A DNA stretch of 33,760 nt, from positions 1 to 33,760 of the forward strand of contig CAJTRT010000023.1 in assembly GCA_910579105.1 (NCBI GenBank). Direction: 5' to 3'. The position numbers were made by a program, and so were the translations under genes. Within the stretch, counting starts at the first letter, position 1. Every line of letters begins with the position of its first letter. The notes under the pieces are model-generated. The model was not told the origin of the DNA, ran no database searches, and saw only the letters and a list, made by a program, of their open reading frames with translations. This DNA comes from an uncultured Muribaculaceae bacterium (GTDB taxonomy: Bacteria; Bacteroidota; Bacteroidia; Bacteroidales; Muribaculaceae). This document shows, piece by piece, positions 1-8,516 of the stretch.

Positions 1-63
<63 letters not shown>

Positions 64-67
64 AAAT

Positions 68-107
68 AAAACGCTGTGTCGAATGTCGATACGGCGTTTT
101 CTGTTTT
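68..107 (+). terminator. hairpin terminator after tRNA-fMet
   Basis: A 15-pair hairpin (68-82 with 86-100, three-base loop ATG), with two G-U wobbles, begins AAAACGC and ends GGCGTTTT and is followed by CTGTTTTT. It starts four bases after the encoded CCA, so it most likely ends the tRNA transcript. The A-rich base also allows it to work for minus-strand transcripts coming from the stress-protein gene. Confidence 0.8.
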
Positions 108-177
108 TCCTCCCGAATCGGAGAGTGCGGTCAGCCACCCCCGCGGTGCCTGTGTTGGTGCGACACGAGGATTGCCA

Positions 178-1287
178 TCACACGGGGATTACCATCATGG
201 GAATGTCGGCGCGGAATAGGATTTTATGTGCCAGCGACGGGTTGAAGACGCGTGCGAACAGGTTGCGTTTTTTATTTGGCACGCATATCATGTCTATGTC
301 GCCTTCGTCGCCTTCGTCGATGTTGACGGTTGTCGCTGAAAAGGCTATGTTGGGGTAGTGCTCGCGGCAGTAGCCGAGCAGCGGGGCGAGCAGGCGGTCG
401 GCCCCGGTCGCGGGTTCTGCCGGATATTCCCTGCGTTCGCGTCGCGAAGGAACGCGTATCAGCTTCACCGTGAGCCTCGCGTTCGGAAACATGCGGTGCA
501 GTGAGTCGAGGGCGAGAATATCCTGCTGGTCTCCGTTGCAAAAGAACGCCACTTTGCGGAGATTGGATAACAAGGCCGCGTCAGCGTCTTCCGGAACGGA
601 GAATACTGGCACCCGGCACGAGTCGAGGACCTCTGCCGTGACACTGCCTATCAGTTCCGATTGCTTTTTGTCGGCGGCCCGGGTTCCCATAACTATCATG
701 GCCGGGGAATGGTCGCGCGAATATTGCAGGATGACTTCCTCCGGCACCCCTTCGAGCACCTCGCTCCTGAACCTGGCCGCCGGCATCTCTCCGCTTTTGA
801 TCATGGCTTTCAGTTTTTCGCAGAGAGTTTCCATCATAGACTCAGCGTCGGAAAGTTCGCGCCGCGAGGTCTCGAGGTCGATCGGGAGCTCGTACCTGTA
901 TGTGTCGGATAGCTGGAATGTGCTGGCCGAATCGGTTGGAATGATGGAATGTAGAAGCCTTATGTCTGCCCCGAGTTCCCGCGCGATCTGGAAGGCCATC
1001 CTCGTCGCTTTAAGCGAGTGGTCGGCGAAGTCGACAGGGACGAGCAGCTCGCGCCGGTGGTTTCTTCCGTGTTCGGCCGAGCAGTCGAAGATCTCGCGGT
1101 TCTCCACCAGGCGGAGCGCCATAGGCAGGTCGGATTCCTTCACGCGGATCCTCACTCCGGGGGCGACTTTCGGGTCGTCAAGATCTATGTTGTGCAGCTC
1201 AACCTCTATGCCCTCGCTTTCGAGCAGGTTTTTTACCGGGAGGGCTTTCGGATAGGTGTGGATGGCGAGCGTGATAAACCGGTCCAT
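178..1287 (-). CDS. universal stress protein with N-terminal DUF2007-like domain
   Basis: 369 residues. Residues 1-68 resemble the short DUF2007-type module (LLESEGIEVEL, then VRIRVKESDLPMAL). Residues 79-232 form a full UspA fold starting LLVPVDFADHS and ending with the nucleotide-binding signature MGTRAADKKQSELIGSVTAEV (200-220), so ATP binding is likely. Residues 243-369 look like a second, degenerate Usp domain: it ends with the usual MMVIPV strand but lacks the glycine-rich ATP loop. Tandem Usp proteins are common in Bacteroidetes and are linked to stress survival; the substrate is unknown. It lies downstream of the small HTH gene on the same strand with a hairpin between them. No clear promoter was found directly upstream. 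Confidence 0.88.
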   Translation of the reverse strand: MDRFITLAIHTYPKALPVKNLLESEGIEVELHNIDLDDPKVAPGVRIRVKESDLPMALRLVENREIFDCSAEHGRNHRRELLVPVDFADHSLKATRMAFQIARELGADIRLLHSIIPTDSASTFQLSDTYRYELPIDLETSRRELSDAESMMETLCEKLKAMIKSGEMPAARFRSEVLEGVPEEVILQYSRDHSPAMIVMGTRAADKKQSELIGSVTAEVLDSCRVPVFSVPEDADAALLSNLRKVAFFCNGDQQDILALDSLHRMFPNARLTVKLIRVPSRRERREYPAEPATGADRLLAPLLGYCREHYPNIAFSATTVNIDEGDEGDIDMICVPNKKRNLFARVFNPSLAHKILFRADIPMMVIPV

Positions 1288-1366
1288 AACGCGGGGTGTT
1301 TATTGGAGAGGCGCGGTCGGATGCCACGGTAAACGAAGCCTCCAGCCGCGCCTTGTTATGCGGAAA

Positions 1367-1400
1367 GCGGGTTGCCTGTCGAAAATAACAGGCCTCCCGC
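1367..1400 (-). terminator. hairpin between HTH gene and universal stress gene
   Basis: GCGGG (1367-1371) pairs with CCCGC (1396-1400) and GCCTGT (1374-1379) with ACAGGC (1388-1393), separated by a two-base internal loop and an 8-base apical loop. It lies eight bases past the HTH stop. On the minus strand it is followed by only TTTCC, so it is a weak intrinsic terminator or a partial attenuator between the two genes. Confidence 0.5.
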
Positions 1401-1407
1401 GTTGTAG

Positions 1408-1674
1408 TTACTGTTCCTTCTTAGCCTCCTCTTCCTGGAGGATTTCAACTGCCATGTCGTAGATAGTCGTGTCGTCTAGGACCACGATACCGCCGTCCGG
1501 TCCTGGTTCGATGTGGAGGCCGCAGTTCTTGCCGAACTCATAGTTGGAACCGCCGAAGTAATTGCGGACGGTCTGGGCGGTTATGTTGAGCTTGTCGGCA
1601 ATGCGGCTTGTCGCTCCGTCGGGGAGGGCGTCCTTGATGCGGCGCAGGTCGTTGAAGGTGATTGTCTTAGTCAT
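1408..1674 (-). CDS. small helix-turn-helix DNA-binding protein, uncharacterised
   Basis: 88 residues. Residues 20-42 read as a helix-turn-helix (ATSRIADKLNITAQTVRNYF), followed by a short glycine-rich wing-like stretch (NYEFGKNCGLHIEPGPDGG) and an acidic C-terminal helix ending EILQEEEAKKEQ. I recognise the type as a conserved small Bacteroidetes HTH protein but know no assigned function. It has its own candidate promoter (1716-1747) and a perfect inverted repeat (1752-1777) directly upstream, which suggests autoregulation or control by another dimeric regulator. It sits between the end of the bat operon and the universal stress gene, so a stress role is possible but only inferred. Confidence 0.8.
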   Translation of the reverse strand: MTKTITFNDLRRIKDALPDGATSRIADKLNITAQTVRNYFGGSNYEFGKNCGLHIEPGPDGGIVVLDDTTIYDMAVEILQEEEAKKEQ

Positions 1675-1715
1675 AACAGTATGATTTAAGAGTGGAACGT
1701 TTTATTTATTTTCAG

Positions 1716-1747
1716 CTAAAATATGAAGAATTTCCGTGTTCTCCAAA
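1716..1747 (-). promoter_or_regulatory. candidate promoter of the small HTH gene
   Basis: Read on the minus strand: TTTG (1747-1744), 20 bases, then TATTTTAG (1723-1716), one mismatch from the Bacteroidetes -7 element TAnnTTTG. Transcription would start near 1710, giving a leader of about 35 nt before the ATG at 1674. Confidence 0.5.
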
Positions 1748-1751
1748 TTTT

Positions 1752-1777
1752 CAATATGTGTTATACAACACATATTG
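1752..1777. promoter_or_regulatory. 11-bp-arm palindrome, probable operator
   Basis: CAATATGTGTT (1752-1762) and AACACATATTG (1767-1777) are perfect inverted copies around ATAC. The core TGTGT-N6-ACACA has the 5-6-5 geometry of Crp/Fnr-family sites (TGTGA-N6-TCACA in E. coli). It abuts the -33 element of the HTH promoter, centred near -55. Neither strand has a U-run after it, so it is a poor intrinsic terminator, although it also lies downstream of batE. Confidence 0.55.
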
Positions 1778-1822
1778 GCGATGAACTTTTATAACGCCAT
1801 AGCTTTCAAAAAAATAAATGGC

Positions 1823-2608
1823 TTATATGCGCTCCACGTCGGTTGACTTGATCCAGGCGCGCTCTCCGGTGGGCACGCGCACTTCGAGCCATTTCCCTTC
1901 CTCGCCCGGAGAGCTTACCGAGTCGATAACCTCGACCTTCGTGCCTTCGTGGAGCAGGAACGCCTGTTCGCTTTGCGAGCGGGCCTCGCGCGGCGCGGTC
2001 GATAGCTGGGCCGCCGGAGGGAGTATGACAGCGTGGTTGTCGGCTTCGACGCGGTTGGCCGCGGCGAAGGATATGGCGACAGCGCAGACGGTCAGAACGA
2101 ATACCACCAGTCCCCCGAAAAACGCCGTTTTGCGGATTATGATTATTTCCGAGAACAGGTATGCCGCTATCGCCCCGATCAAGATCGCGAACAGGCACAG
2201 GGTTATCCAGGCCCACGCGTCGGCGTGGAACGAGTTTATTATGTTGTCAACTGCTTTGCCGACCACTGACGAGCTGTCGGGTTCCTTGTCGGTGATTTTG
2301 CTCTTGACAAATTCGAGATTCTCGCGGGCATCGGAGTTCGACGGGTCCAGTTTGAGAGCGCGCTCGTAATACACGATTGCCTTGCCGAGGTTTCCCTGGC
2401 GGTAATATGTGTTTCCGAGGTTATAGAATAGGGCCGACGAGGTTCCCTGCTCCCCGGCCGCTTTGAGGTAGAGCTTTTCGGCAAGGGGGTAGTTCTCCGC
2501 CGAATATGCCGAGTCGGCCTGCTGGTCATAGGTGGTTGTCCGGGCGCCGAGTGATGCCGTCGGGACCAGTAGGGCGATTACCGCGAGGATGCTTATGATC
2601 TTGTTCAT
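1823..2608 (-). CDS. batE: BatE, TPR and SH3-like membrane protein of aerotolerance operon
   Basis: 261 residues. A signal peptide or anchor covers 1-22. TPR helices run 28-105 (LFYNLGNTYYRQGNLGKAIVYYERALKLDP is one full repeat at 60-89). Membrane segments lie at about 132-152 and 162-184, and a C-terminal SH3-like domain at 205-260 ends WLEVRVPTGERAWIKSTDVERI. This TPR-2TM-SH3 order is typical of BatE, the last gene of the Bacteroides aerotolerance operon. The SH3 end is probably periplasmic and may bind cell wall or partner proteins. It starts 26 bases after batD. The bat genes were named for oxygen tolerance in Bacteroides fragilis; the molecular role is unsettled. Confidence 0.9.
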   Translation of the reverse strand: MNKIISILAVIALLVPTASLGARTTTYDQQADSAYSAENYPLAEKLYLKAAGEQGTSSALFYNLGNTYYRQGNLGKAIVYYERALKLDPSNSDARENLEFVKSKITDKEPDSSSVVGKAVDNIINSFHADAWAWITLCLFAILIGAIAAYLFSEIIIIRKTAFFGGLVVFVLTVCAVAISFAAANRVEADNHAVILPPAAQLSTAPREARSQSEQAFLLHEGTKVEVIDSVSSPGEEGKWLEVRVPTGERAWIKSTDVERI

Positions 2609-2634
2609 GGATTCTGCGTATGTTGGGGGATTGG

Positions 2635-4470
2635 TCAGCGACCGAATTTGGTCTTTTCTATGGCGTTTATAGTCTCCGCTGTCTCGTTGTAGAGCGCTTC
2701 GACGGAAGCGTCTGCCGAAGAGTCCGGGGTATAACGGGCCATCTCGCAGCGGTCGAGAAGCGATATCACGCGGTCGGCGAGCTCAGCCGGCACTCCTTTC
2801 GAGGTAAGCCTGGCCACGATGTTTTCGCGGGTAAGCTGCGATGCCGGTATGCAGAGTTTGTCGGAGAGATAGCCCCACATCGCGCGGAGGGTTTCTTCGT
2901 AGAATTTGTCGCTCTGGCGGCTCTTCATAAAGCCTTCCGCTGCTTTGAGGCGCTTGCGGGCTACTTTGTTGGCGCGGGCGTTGCGGCGGCCTGCCGCGTC
3001 GGCATTGCGGCGGTCGCGGCGGGACGCCGCTAAAACTGTCGCGGTCAGGGCAGCGAGAATAAGGCCGAATATGCCCCAGTACCACCAGAAGCGAACCACT
3101 GGAACGTAGTTTTTGACCAGTCCCTTGTCGCCGGTCTTGATGTGCAGTATGTCGGTGTTCTTGGCCTCGATCTCGCGTTGTTCGGCGCTTATGGTCGTGC
3201 CGGAGCCTTTGGCGACCTTGACGTTGTAGCCTTCGGCATCGAGAGTGACGTATCTGGCCGCCGCGGGATCGAAATACACGAATTCCTGGCGCGGTATCTT
3301 GAAGTCGCCCACGCTTTGCGGCACTATCGTGTAGTCAACCGTCATCGTGCCGGTGACGGTGTTGCCGGCCACGCGGGCGCGGATGTCGGTCTTCGGAGTA
3401 TATTGCTCGAACTCAGAGGGAATTTCAGGCTTGGGCGGCTCGATGTATTTGAGATTGCCGGTGCCCGTCAGCACATATGTCAGTGATGCCGCCTCGCCCG
3501 TCCGCAGCTCGCGCGGATTCAGAGTCGATTCAAACTGAAAGCGTCCTACCGCGTTGGTGAATCCTGCCGGACGGGGTTCGGGGAGGGGCCTTATGTTGAC
3601 AGTGGAGGTGTAAGGCTGTAGCCTTACGCTTTTTTCCACGGGACGGGCCGAGTAGAACCAGCCGTTCGAGACGCGCTCGAGCTGTACCACGCTCAGGTCG
3701 TACTTGCCTGAGTTGATCGTGAGCTTTCCGGACTTCTGCGGGAATATTATGCAGCGTTTGAGCACGGCGGTGATGTAGTTCTGGCCGTTGTAGTGCTCTA
3801 CCTGGTTGAGCATCGACTGCGCGTCGACCTCCTCTATCAGGAATCCGTCGAATGTAGGCGGCGAGGTCATCATGAACGAGTTGATGCGTTCGTATTTGGT
3901 GTATAGCTTGATCACACATTCTATGGCTTCCTGCTCGTATGCTTGGCTCTTGTTCAGGATTATGCGCACGAATATGTCGTCTTTTGAAATCGGCTTGGAT
4001 GTGTCGTTCTGTGAGTCGGCGTCATCAATTCTCACCTGCGGATAGCCGCCTCCGTAGCCACCCTGCGCACCGCTCTGCGCGGGAGCCTGGTCGGCTGGCA
4101 GGATTGAGAACTTCGTGGGAACGGTTGACAGCTTTTTCCCGTCGACGTTGATTGTGGCGGCCGGAATCGTGAACGAGCCATCCTTCTCGGCCCGGTATGT
4201 GAAGGTGTAGTCAACCGTCGATGTTGACGTACTCTGGCCGTTGACATACTGGTAACTCTGCATTGTGCTTACTCCCGGCGACGGGCTGAGGAGCTTGCAG
4301 CCTGGAATCGCCGGGGCGTTTAGCCCCGATCCCTCTCCGTTGGTCAGACGGAAAGTGACCTGGAACCGCTGCCCCGCTATGACGTTGCGCGGCGGAACAA
4401 CTTTGAACGACTGTGCGGCGGCGCCGATCCAAGCTGCCAGCAGAGTCATCAGTATAAGTACCTTTTTCAT
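2635..4470 (-). CDS. batD: BatD, large periplasmic membrane-anchored protein
   Basis: 611 residues. The signal peptide is 1-20 (MKKVLILMTLLAAWIGAAAQ). A long beta-rich periplasmic region (21-455) begins with the BatD hallmark of an immunoglobulin-like strand (FKVVPPRNVIAGQRFQVTFRL) and includes a Gly/Gln/Tyr-rich linker near 132-145. One transmembrane helix lies at about 462-482, followed by a basic cytoplasmic stretch (RRDRRNADAAGRR) and a helical C-terminal domain. It is probably a scaffold for the vWA proteins BatA and BatB. It lies 46 bases after batC. Confidence 0.92.
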   Translation of the reverse strand: MKKVLILMTLLAAWIGAAAQSFKVVPPRNVIAGQRFQVTFRLTNGEGSGLNAPAIPGCKLLSPSPGVSTMQSYQYVNGQSTSTSTVDYTFTYRAEKDGSFTIPAATINVDGKKLSTVPTKFSILPADQAPAQSGAQGGYGGGYPQVRIDDADSQNDTSKPISKDDIFVRIILNKSQAYEQEAIECVIKLYTKYERINSFMMTSPPTFDGFLIEEVDAQSMLNQVEHYNGQNYITAVLKRCIIFPQKSGKLTINSGKYDLSVVQLERVSNGWFYSARPVEKSVRLQPYTSTVNIRPLPEPRPAGFTNAVGRFQFESTLNPRELRTGEAASLTYVLTGTGNLKYIEPPKPEIPSEFEQYTPKTDIRARVAGNTVTGTMTVDYTIVPQSVGDFKIPRQEFVYFDPAAARYVTLDAEGYNVKVAKGSGTTISAEQREIEAKNTDILHIKTGDKGLVKNYVPVVRFWWYWGIFGLILAALTATVLAASRRDRRNADAAGRRNARANKVARKRLKAAEGFMKSRQSDKFYEETLRAMWGYLSDKLCIPASQLTRENIVARLTSKGVPAELADRVISLLDRCEMARYTPDSSADASVEALYNETAETINAIEKTKFGR

Positions 4471-4516
4471 ATTATGTCACAAATAAATAGTGGCCGACAT
4501 CCCCGGCCGGTAGTGT

Positions 4517-5374
4517 TTACCAGGGCTTGTTTGTCGTGCGTCGCTGGGCGCGCTTTTCCTCGTCCTGTTTCATAAGCTCGACTTTCCGGCGCGTTCCGTT
4601 TTCCTTGTCCTCCATAGCCTTGAGGATCTGGTTGGCGTTGGCGTCGCTCAGGCTGCCTTGCTGCTGCTGTTGTTTCTGCTGGTCCTGTTGCTGTTGTTTC
4701 TGCTGGTCCTGCTGCTGTTGCTGGTCTTGCTTATCTTGTTTGTCTTGATCCTTATCCTGCTGGTCCTGCTGCTGTTGTTTCTGCTGGTCCTTGTCCTGTT
4801 GTTGGTCTTTGTTCTGGTCCTTGTTTTGGTTGTTGTCTTTGTCCTGGTCTTGTTCCTGCTTTTTGAGCTGGGCCAGGCGCAGATTCTCGCGGGCGTTGTC
4901 GTCCGACGGATTCCGCCGCAGGGCGTTCTTGTAGTGTTCGATAGCGGCAGCGTAGTCCTCCGCCTTGTAGGCGACGTTTCCTCTGTCGTAAAACGCGCTT
5001 TGCGCGATTTCGGGCTGGGGCGCGCCGGCGAGTTTTCCCATCATTGCGTCGGCCGAACGCACGAGCGAGTCACCTTTGTTGACCAGGTCCTCGCCGCGTT
5101 GTTTGAGGTACGACGACGCCAGGTTGAACTGCGCCACGGTATTCTCCGGGTTCTCTTCAAGGGCTTTTTTGTAGAGTGTTTCGGCCTCGGCGTAACGTTG
5201 TTTGCCATAAAGGTCGTTGCCTTCCTTGATCGCGTTGCGTTCTCTTTTTGTCGATCGGGGCTTTTCCGGCGAGGCATCCTTGCCGCCTCCTCCGCAGGAC
5301 GCGAGCGAGAGGGCGAGTGTCGCGGCGAGAGCCAGCGAAATTATATGGTTAAGATGCTTAACGGTCATTGTCAT
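4517..5374 (-). CDS. batC: BatC, TPR lipoprotein with Gln/Asp/Lys low-complexity tract
   Basis: 285 residues. The N-terminus carries a lipobox (LASC, Cys27), so it is probably a lipoprotein. TPR-like helices occupy about 46-90 and 124-170 (FYDRGNVAYKAEDYAAAIEHYKNALRRNP). Residues 173-239 consist almost only of Q, D, K, N and E. The C-terminal helix (240-285) is charged and contains the motif ANQILKAMEDKE typical of BatC. The start overlaps the end of batB by 17 bases; a second in-frame ATG at 5368 is equally plausible. It probably forms a complex with the other Bat proteins on the periplasmic side. Confidence 0.9.
   Translation of the reverse strand: MTMTVKHLNHIISLALAATLALSLASCGGGGKDASPEKPRSTKRERNAIKEGNDLYGKQRYAEAETLYKKALEENPENTVAQFNLASSYLKQRGEDLVNKGDSLVRSADAMMGKLAGAPQPEIAQSAFYDRGNVAYKAEDYAAAIEHYKNALRRNPSDDNARENLRLAQLKKQEQDQDKDNNQNKDQNKDQQQDKDQQKQQQQDQQDKDQDKQDKQDQQQQQDQQKQQQQDQQKQQQQQGSLSDANANQILKAMEDKENGTRRKVELMKQDEEKRAQRRTTNKPW
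4658..4858. repeat. low-complexity CTG/TTG-rich tract inside batC
   Basis: On the plus strand the DNA is an irregular array of CTGCTG, TTG and TCCTG/TCTTG units. It encodes the Gln/Asp/Lys stretch of BatC on the minus strand. It is an imperfect trinucleotide-type repeat, so its length may vary between strains. It is not a CRISPR array: there are no fixed-length repeats or unique spacers. Confidence 0.85.
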
Positions 5375-6410
5375 GATTTTTCTTGGTGAAGAAGGTGTAC
5401 TTTTTCAGCCATCCGCTCTTGCGCGGGAGCACGATCGCGTCGACAAGCATGAAGAACAGCGCGAGCCATGCGAACACGGGGAACTGTTCGGCGGAGGCTT
5501 TGTATGTGACGTGGCGCAGGTCGCTCTTCTTTATCTGGTCAAGCCGTTCAATCAGGTTGTCCACGGCCTTGTTGCCAGAGCCGTTGATATATTCCCCGCC
5601 TCCGGCTTTGGCGATTTCCCGTGCCTCGGATTCGTTGAGCGCGGTTGTCACGGGGGCTCCGGTCTCGTCTTTGAGGAATTCCCCGCGGCGGGCGTCGAGA
5701 GGGATGGGCGCGCCTTTGAGCGAGCCGATGCCTATGACGTCGACCTCTATTCCGAGGCTTTTCGCGTAGGATGCCATCTCTATGGCATCACCTTCGTGGT
5801 TTTCGCCATCGGTTATGACGATGATTGCCTTGTTTATGTCCTTGTCGTTTGTGAAGGAGTTGATCGACATGTTTATGGCCGACCCTATGGCGGTGCCCTG
5901 GGTGGGCACCATGTCGGTCGACAGTTCGTCGACATACATCCGGGCTGATATGAAGTCGGTGGTGATGGGGAGCTGGGTGTAGGCTTCCCCGGCGAATACG
6001 ATTAGCCCGACTTTATCGTTGTCGAGCTTGTCAATCAGCCTGTTGAGAATGAATTTGGCGCGCTGTATGCGCGAGATGCCCCCCGGGTCGTCGGTCGATG
6101 AGGCCAGCATGGAGCGGGAGACGTCGAAGGCTATCATCACCTCTATGCCCTGGGTGTTTTCCACCTCTTCCCGTTCGCCGGCGCGCGGCCGGGCCACGGC
6201 TATGATGAGGCACGCGAGGGCGAGCAGCTCCAGCGTTATCTTTATGGCGGGCTTGTACTTCGACGCGTCGGGCATGAGGTGTTCCAGTTCGGCTGGGTTA
6301 CCGAAACGGCGCAGTTTGCGCCGGCGGGCGATGCGGCTCCAATACCAAAGCCCGAAAAGCGCCGGCACGAGGAGCAGCAGGTATAGAAGGTGGGGGTATG
6401 CGAATGTCAT
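5358..6410 (-). CDS. batB: BatB, membrane-anchored von Willebrand factor A protein
   Basis: 350 residues from the ATG at 6410, which overlaps the batA stop as ATGA; the frame stays open for 24 more codons upstream, but that would overlap batA further and loses the family-typical start. N-terminal membrane segments lie at about 5-25 and 56-73. The vWA domain holds an intact MIDAS: D96-x-S98-x-S100 (FDVSRSML), T173 (GTAIG) and D201 (ITDGEN), so metal binding is expected. A C-terminal membrane helix lies near 316-332, before a basic tail. With BatA it forms the paired vWA core of the system. Confidence 0.95.
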   Translation of the reverse strand: MTFAYPHLLYLLLLVPALFGLWYWSRIARRRKLRRFGNPAELEHLMPDASKYKPAIKITLELLALACLIIAVARPRAGEREEVENTQGIEVMIAFDVSRSMLASSTDDPGGISRIQRAKFILNRLIDKLDNDKVGLIVFAGEAYTQLPITTDFISARMYVDELSTDMVPTQGTAIGSAINMSINSFTNDKDINKAIIVITDGENHEGDAIEMASYAKSLGIEVDVIGIGSLKGAPIPLDARRGEFLKDETGAPVTTALNESEAREIAKAGGGEYINGSGNKAVDNLIERLDQIKKSDLRHVTYKASAEQFPVFAWLALFFMLVDAIVLPRKSGWLKKYTFFTKKNHDNDR

Positions 6411-7396
6411 GGGATGGAGCGCAGATAAGTTTGACGTAGAACGAGTTCGAGAAGGAACAGCGCCAGGGCGGCGAGTGCCCATGGCAGGTAGTTGTCCTCG
6501 GTGTGGGAGAAGTGGCGCACGTCAAGTTCGGATTTCTCCAATTTGTCGATTTCGGCGAATACCTCGGCGAGAACCTTGTTGCCGGTCGCGCGGAAATACT
6601 TGCCACCCGTGATGGAGGCTATCTGTTTCAGGGTGGCCTCGTCGATGACTACGGGCTGTGGAACGTATTCCACGCGTCCGAACATGTTGACCTGCGGATA
6701 TGGGGCGGTGCCGTTGGTACCGATGCCGATCGTGTAGACCTTGATTCCCATCTTGTGGGCGATTTCGGCGGCGGTCAGTGGCGCCACAATGCCTGTGTTG
6801 TTGGAGCCGTCGGTCAGCAGGATCACGCTTTTGCTCTTTGCCTTGCCTTCCTTGATACGGTTTATGGAGGTCGCAAGGCCGTCCCCTATGGCGGTGCCGT
6901 CTTCGAGCATCTCGCGGTTCAGGGCGCTTATGTAGTTGGCAAGCGCGGCGCGGTCGGTTGTCATCGGCACGGCTGAAAACGCCTCGCCTGCGAACACCAC
7001 GAGCCCCATGTTGTCGTCCTCGCGGGAGTTGACGAATTTCGAGGCGATTTTCTTGGCGGCTTCCAGGCGGTCGGGCTTGAAGTCGCGGGCGAGCATGCTC
7101 GACGATATGTCGAGGGCGATCACCATGTCGGTGCCCTCTGTCTTTGACGTGCGCCAGGAGTCGCGCGTCTGAGGGCGGGCGATCACCACTATCAGGCAGG
7201 CGAGCGCCAGCACGCGCAGGGCGAACGCTCCGTGGGTGGCGTACTGCCGCATCGGGCGCCCGAGCTTCGCGAATGGAGCCAGTGTCGACACCGACATGGA
7301 GGCGTTGGCGTTATGTTGCTTCAAGACGTACCACGCGATCAGAGGCACGAGCAGCAGAAGCAGCCAGAGCAGGCCTGGATGTGCGAATTGCGTCAT
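6407..7396 (-). CDS. batA: BatA, membrane-anchored von Willebrand factor A protein
   Basis: 329 residues. Membrane segments lie at about 7-25 and 57-73, and a last one near 302-322. The vWA domain keeps the metal site D96-x-S98-x-S100 (ALDISSSM), T168 (GTAIGD) and D196 (LLTDGSNN). It is closely parallel to BatB, so the pair arose by duplication. Its start overlaps the upstream gene's stop and its stop overlaps batB's start, both as ATGA, indicating translational coupling through three genes. Confidence 0.95.
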   Translation of the reverse strand: MTQFAHPGLLWLLLLLVPLIAWYVLKQHNANASMSVSTLAPFAKLGRPMRQYATHGAFALRVLALACLIVVIARPQTRDSWRTSKTEGTDMVIALDISSSMLARDFKPDRLEAAKKIASKFVNSREDDNMGLVVFAGEAFSAVPMTTDRAALANYISALNREMLEDGTAIGDGLATSINRIKEGKAKSKSVILLTDGSNNTGIVAPLTAAEIAHKMGIKVYTIGIGTNGTAPYPQVNMFGRVEYVPQPVVIDEATLKQIASITGGKYFRATGNKVLAEVFAEIDKLEKSELDVRHFSHTEDNYLPWALAALALFLLELVLRQTYLRSIP

Positions 7397-8436
7397 ATCT
7401 GAATCTTCTCTTTTTCTGTTTTTTGTTTGACATTCCCGTCCGCTGGTTCCGACTTCGCCCCGTCAGCGGCGGTTCTGTCGGACTGTTCCTCTGGTTCCGG
7501 GGCGGGCTTGGTCTCCTCGATGAAGCGCATGGCGTTGTTGAAGGAGCGAACGTTGTCGTCGGGCATCGGGCGCACCTTGGCGAATTTCACGAAGTCGGCT
7601 ATTTCGACCACTTTCTTCATATGCTCTCCGGGAAGGCGCGTGTCAGCGTTTTTCGATAGCGCCTTGACAATCTGCGAGGAGGTCATTTCCATGGCGTTGA
7701 TTCCGAAGCGGTATTGCAGGTATTCCCTGAGAATGTCGACAAGGGTGGTGTAGAACTCTTTTTCCTGGCCATGCTCGCAGAGCTGTGCCTCTCTGAGGGC
7801 CTGCATCTTACGCATAGCTATCTCGTAGGGTGGCAGGCGCTTCTTCTGCGGCAGGATGCTGACGGCGACTTTCTTCGTCAGTATCAGGTAGGCGCAGACA
7901 CCGGCCGCCACCACTATCAGACCGAGAAGGATCCACCCCCAGTAGTCGGTAAGCCAGTCGGGGAGGAAGTCGTACCAGCGGCTTTCAAACCCGGCCGCGG
8001 GTGCCAGGGGGTGTATGTCGTCGAGCTTGCTGACGTCAGCTGGCACCACTTTCAGCGTCAGCGGGTTGGTACGGGCGGTGTCAGGCCCGGAGACGAGCAG
8101 GAAGGGCGGGATGGTGTACACTCCCGAGTCAAACGACTGCACCAGGAGAGCCCGCTTGATTTCCACCAGGCCGTTGCCAAGGTCGGTCGTGTCTCCGTCA
8201 ACCCATTCGAGCGGTTCCACCTCGGGCGGCATCGCTGCTTTGTCAACAACGAGCCGCGACTGGCTGCCGGAGTGGTCGATTATGTCGAACCTCAGGGCGG
8301 TGACATTCCCCATCAGCATCTGGGCCGAGTCGATAGAGGCTTTCACCTTTGCGGTCGGGGCGCCGTAGGCCAGGGTCCCGGCGGTTACGAGGACGAGTGT
8401 TACGAGTAGGGATGCTGTCAGTCTTTTGCCGAACAT
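7393..8436 (-). CDS. Bat operon membrane protein, DUF4381-like topology
   Basis: 347 residues. The signal peptide is 1-25, the periplasmic beta-rich region 26-160 (signature LLVQSFDSGVYTIPPF), one transmembrane helix lies at 166-186, and the cytoplasmic part is helical (EFYTTLVDILREYLQYRFGINAMEMTSSQI) with an acidic, lysine-rich tail. The layout (signal, beta domain, one helix, helical bundle) parallels BatD and DUF4381 proteins found between DUF58 and vWA genes in other bat or MoxR operons. It is the usual unnamed member at this position. Its function is unknown; it probably assembles with BatA and BatB. It ends in an ATGA overlap with batA. Confidence 0.85.
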   Translation of the reverse strand: MFGKRLTASLLVTLVLVTAGTLAYGAPTAKVKASIDSAQMLMGNVTALRFDIIDHSGSQSRLVVDKAAMPPEVEPLEWVDGDTTDLGNGLVEIKRALLVQSFDSGVYTIPPFLLVSGPDTARTNPLTLKVVPADVSKLDDIHPLAPAAGFESRWYDFLPDWLTDYWGWILLGLIVVAAGVCAYLILTKKVAVSILPQKKRLPPYEIAMRKMQALREAQLCEHGQEKEFYTTLVDILREYLQYRFGINAMEMTSSQIVKALSKNADTRLPGEHMKKVVEIADFVKFAKVRPMPDDNVRSFNNAMRFIEETKPAPEPEEQSDRTAADGAKSEPADGNVKQKTEKEKIQI

Positions 8437-8516
8437 ATTTTGTTAGATAGTAGTCTGTTGTGGTTATTTGTTCCCCGGGTGCCGGTATGCTTTCGGCTGT
8501 GGCGGGATATGTGGGC

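Noticed and set aside
4658..4858. Possible CRISPR or satellite array
   Set aside because: Units are short, irregular and coding; no fixed repeats with unique spacers.
4658..5389. Plus-strand Leu/Val-rich frame that looks like a membrane protein
   Set aside because: It is the complement of the BatC Gln/Lys/Asp repeat; hydrophobicity is a translation artefact.
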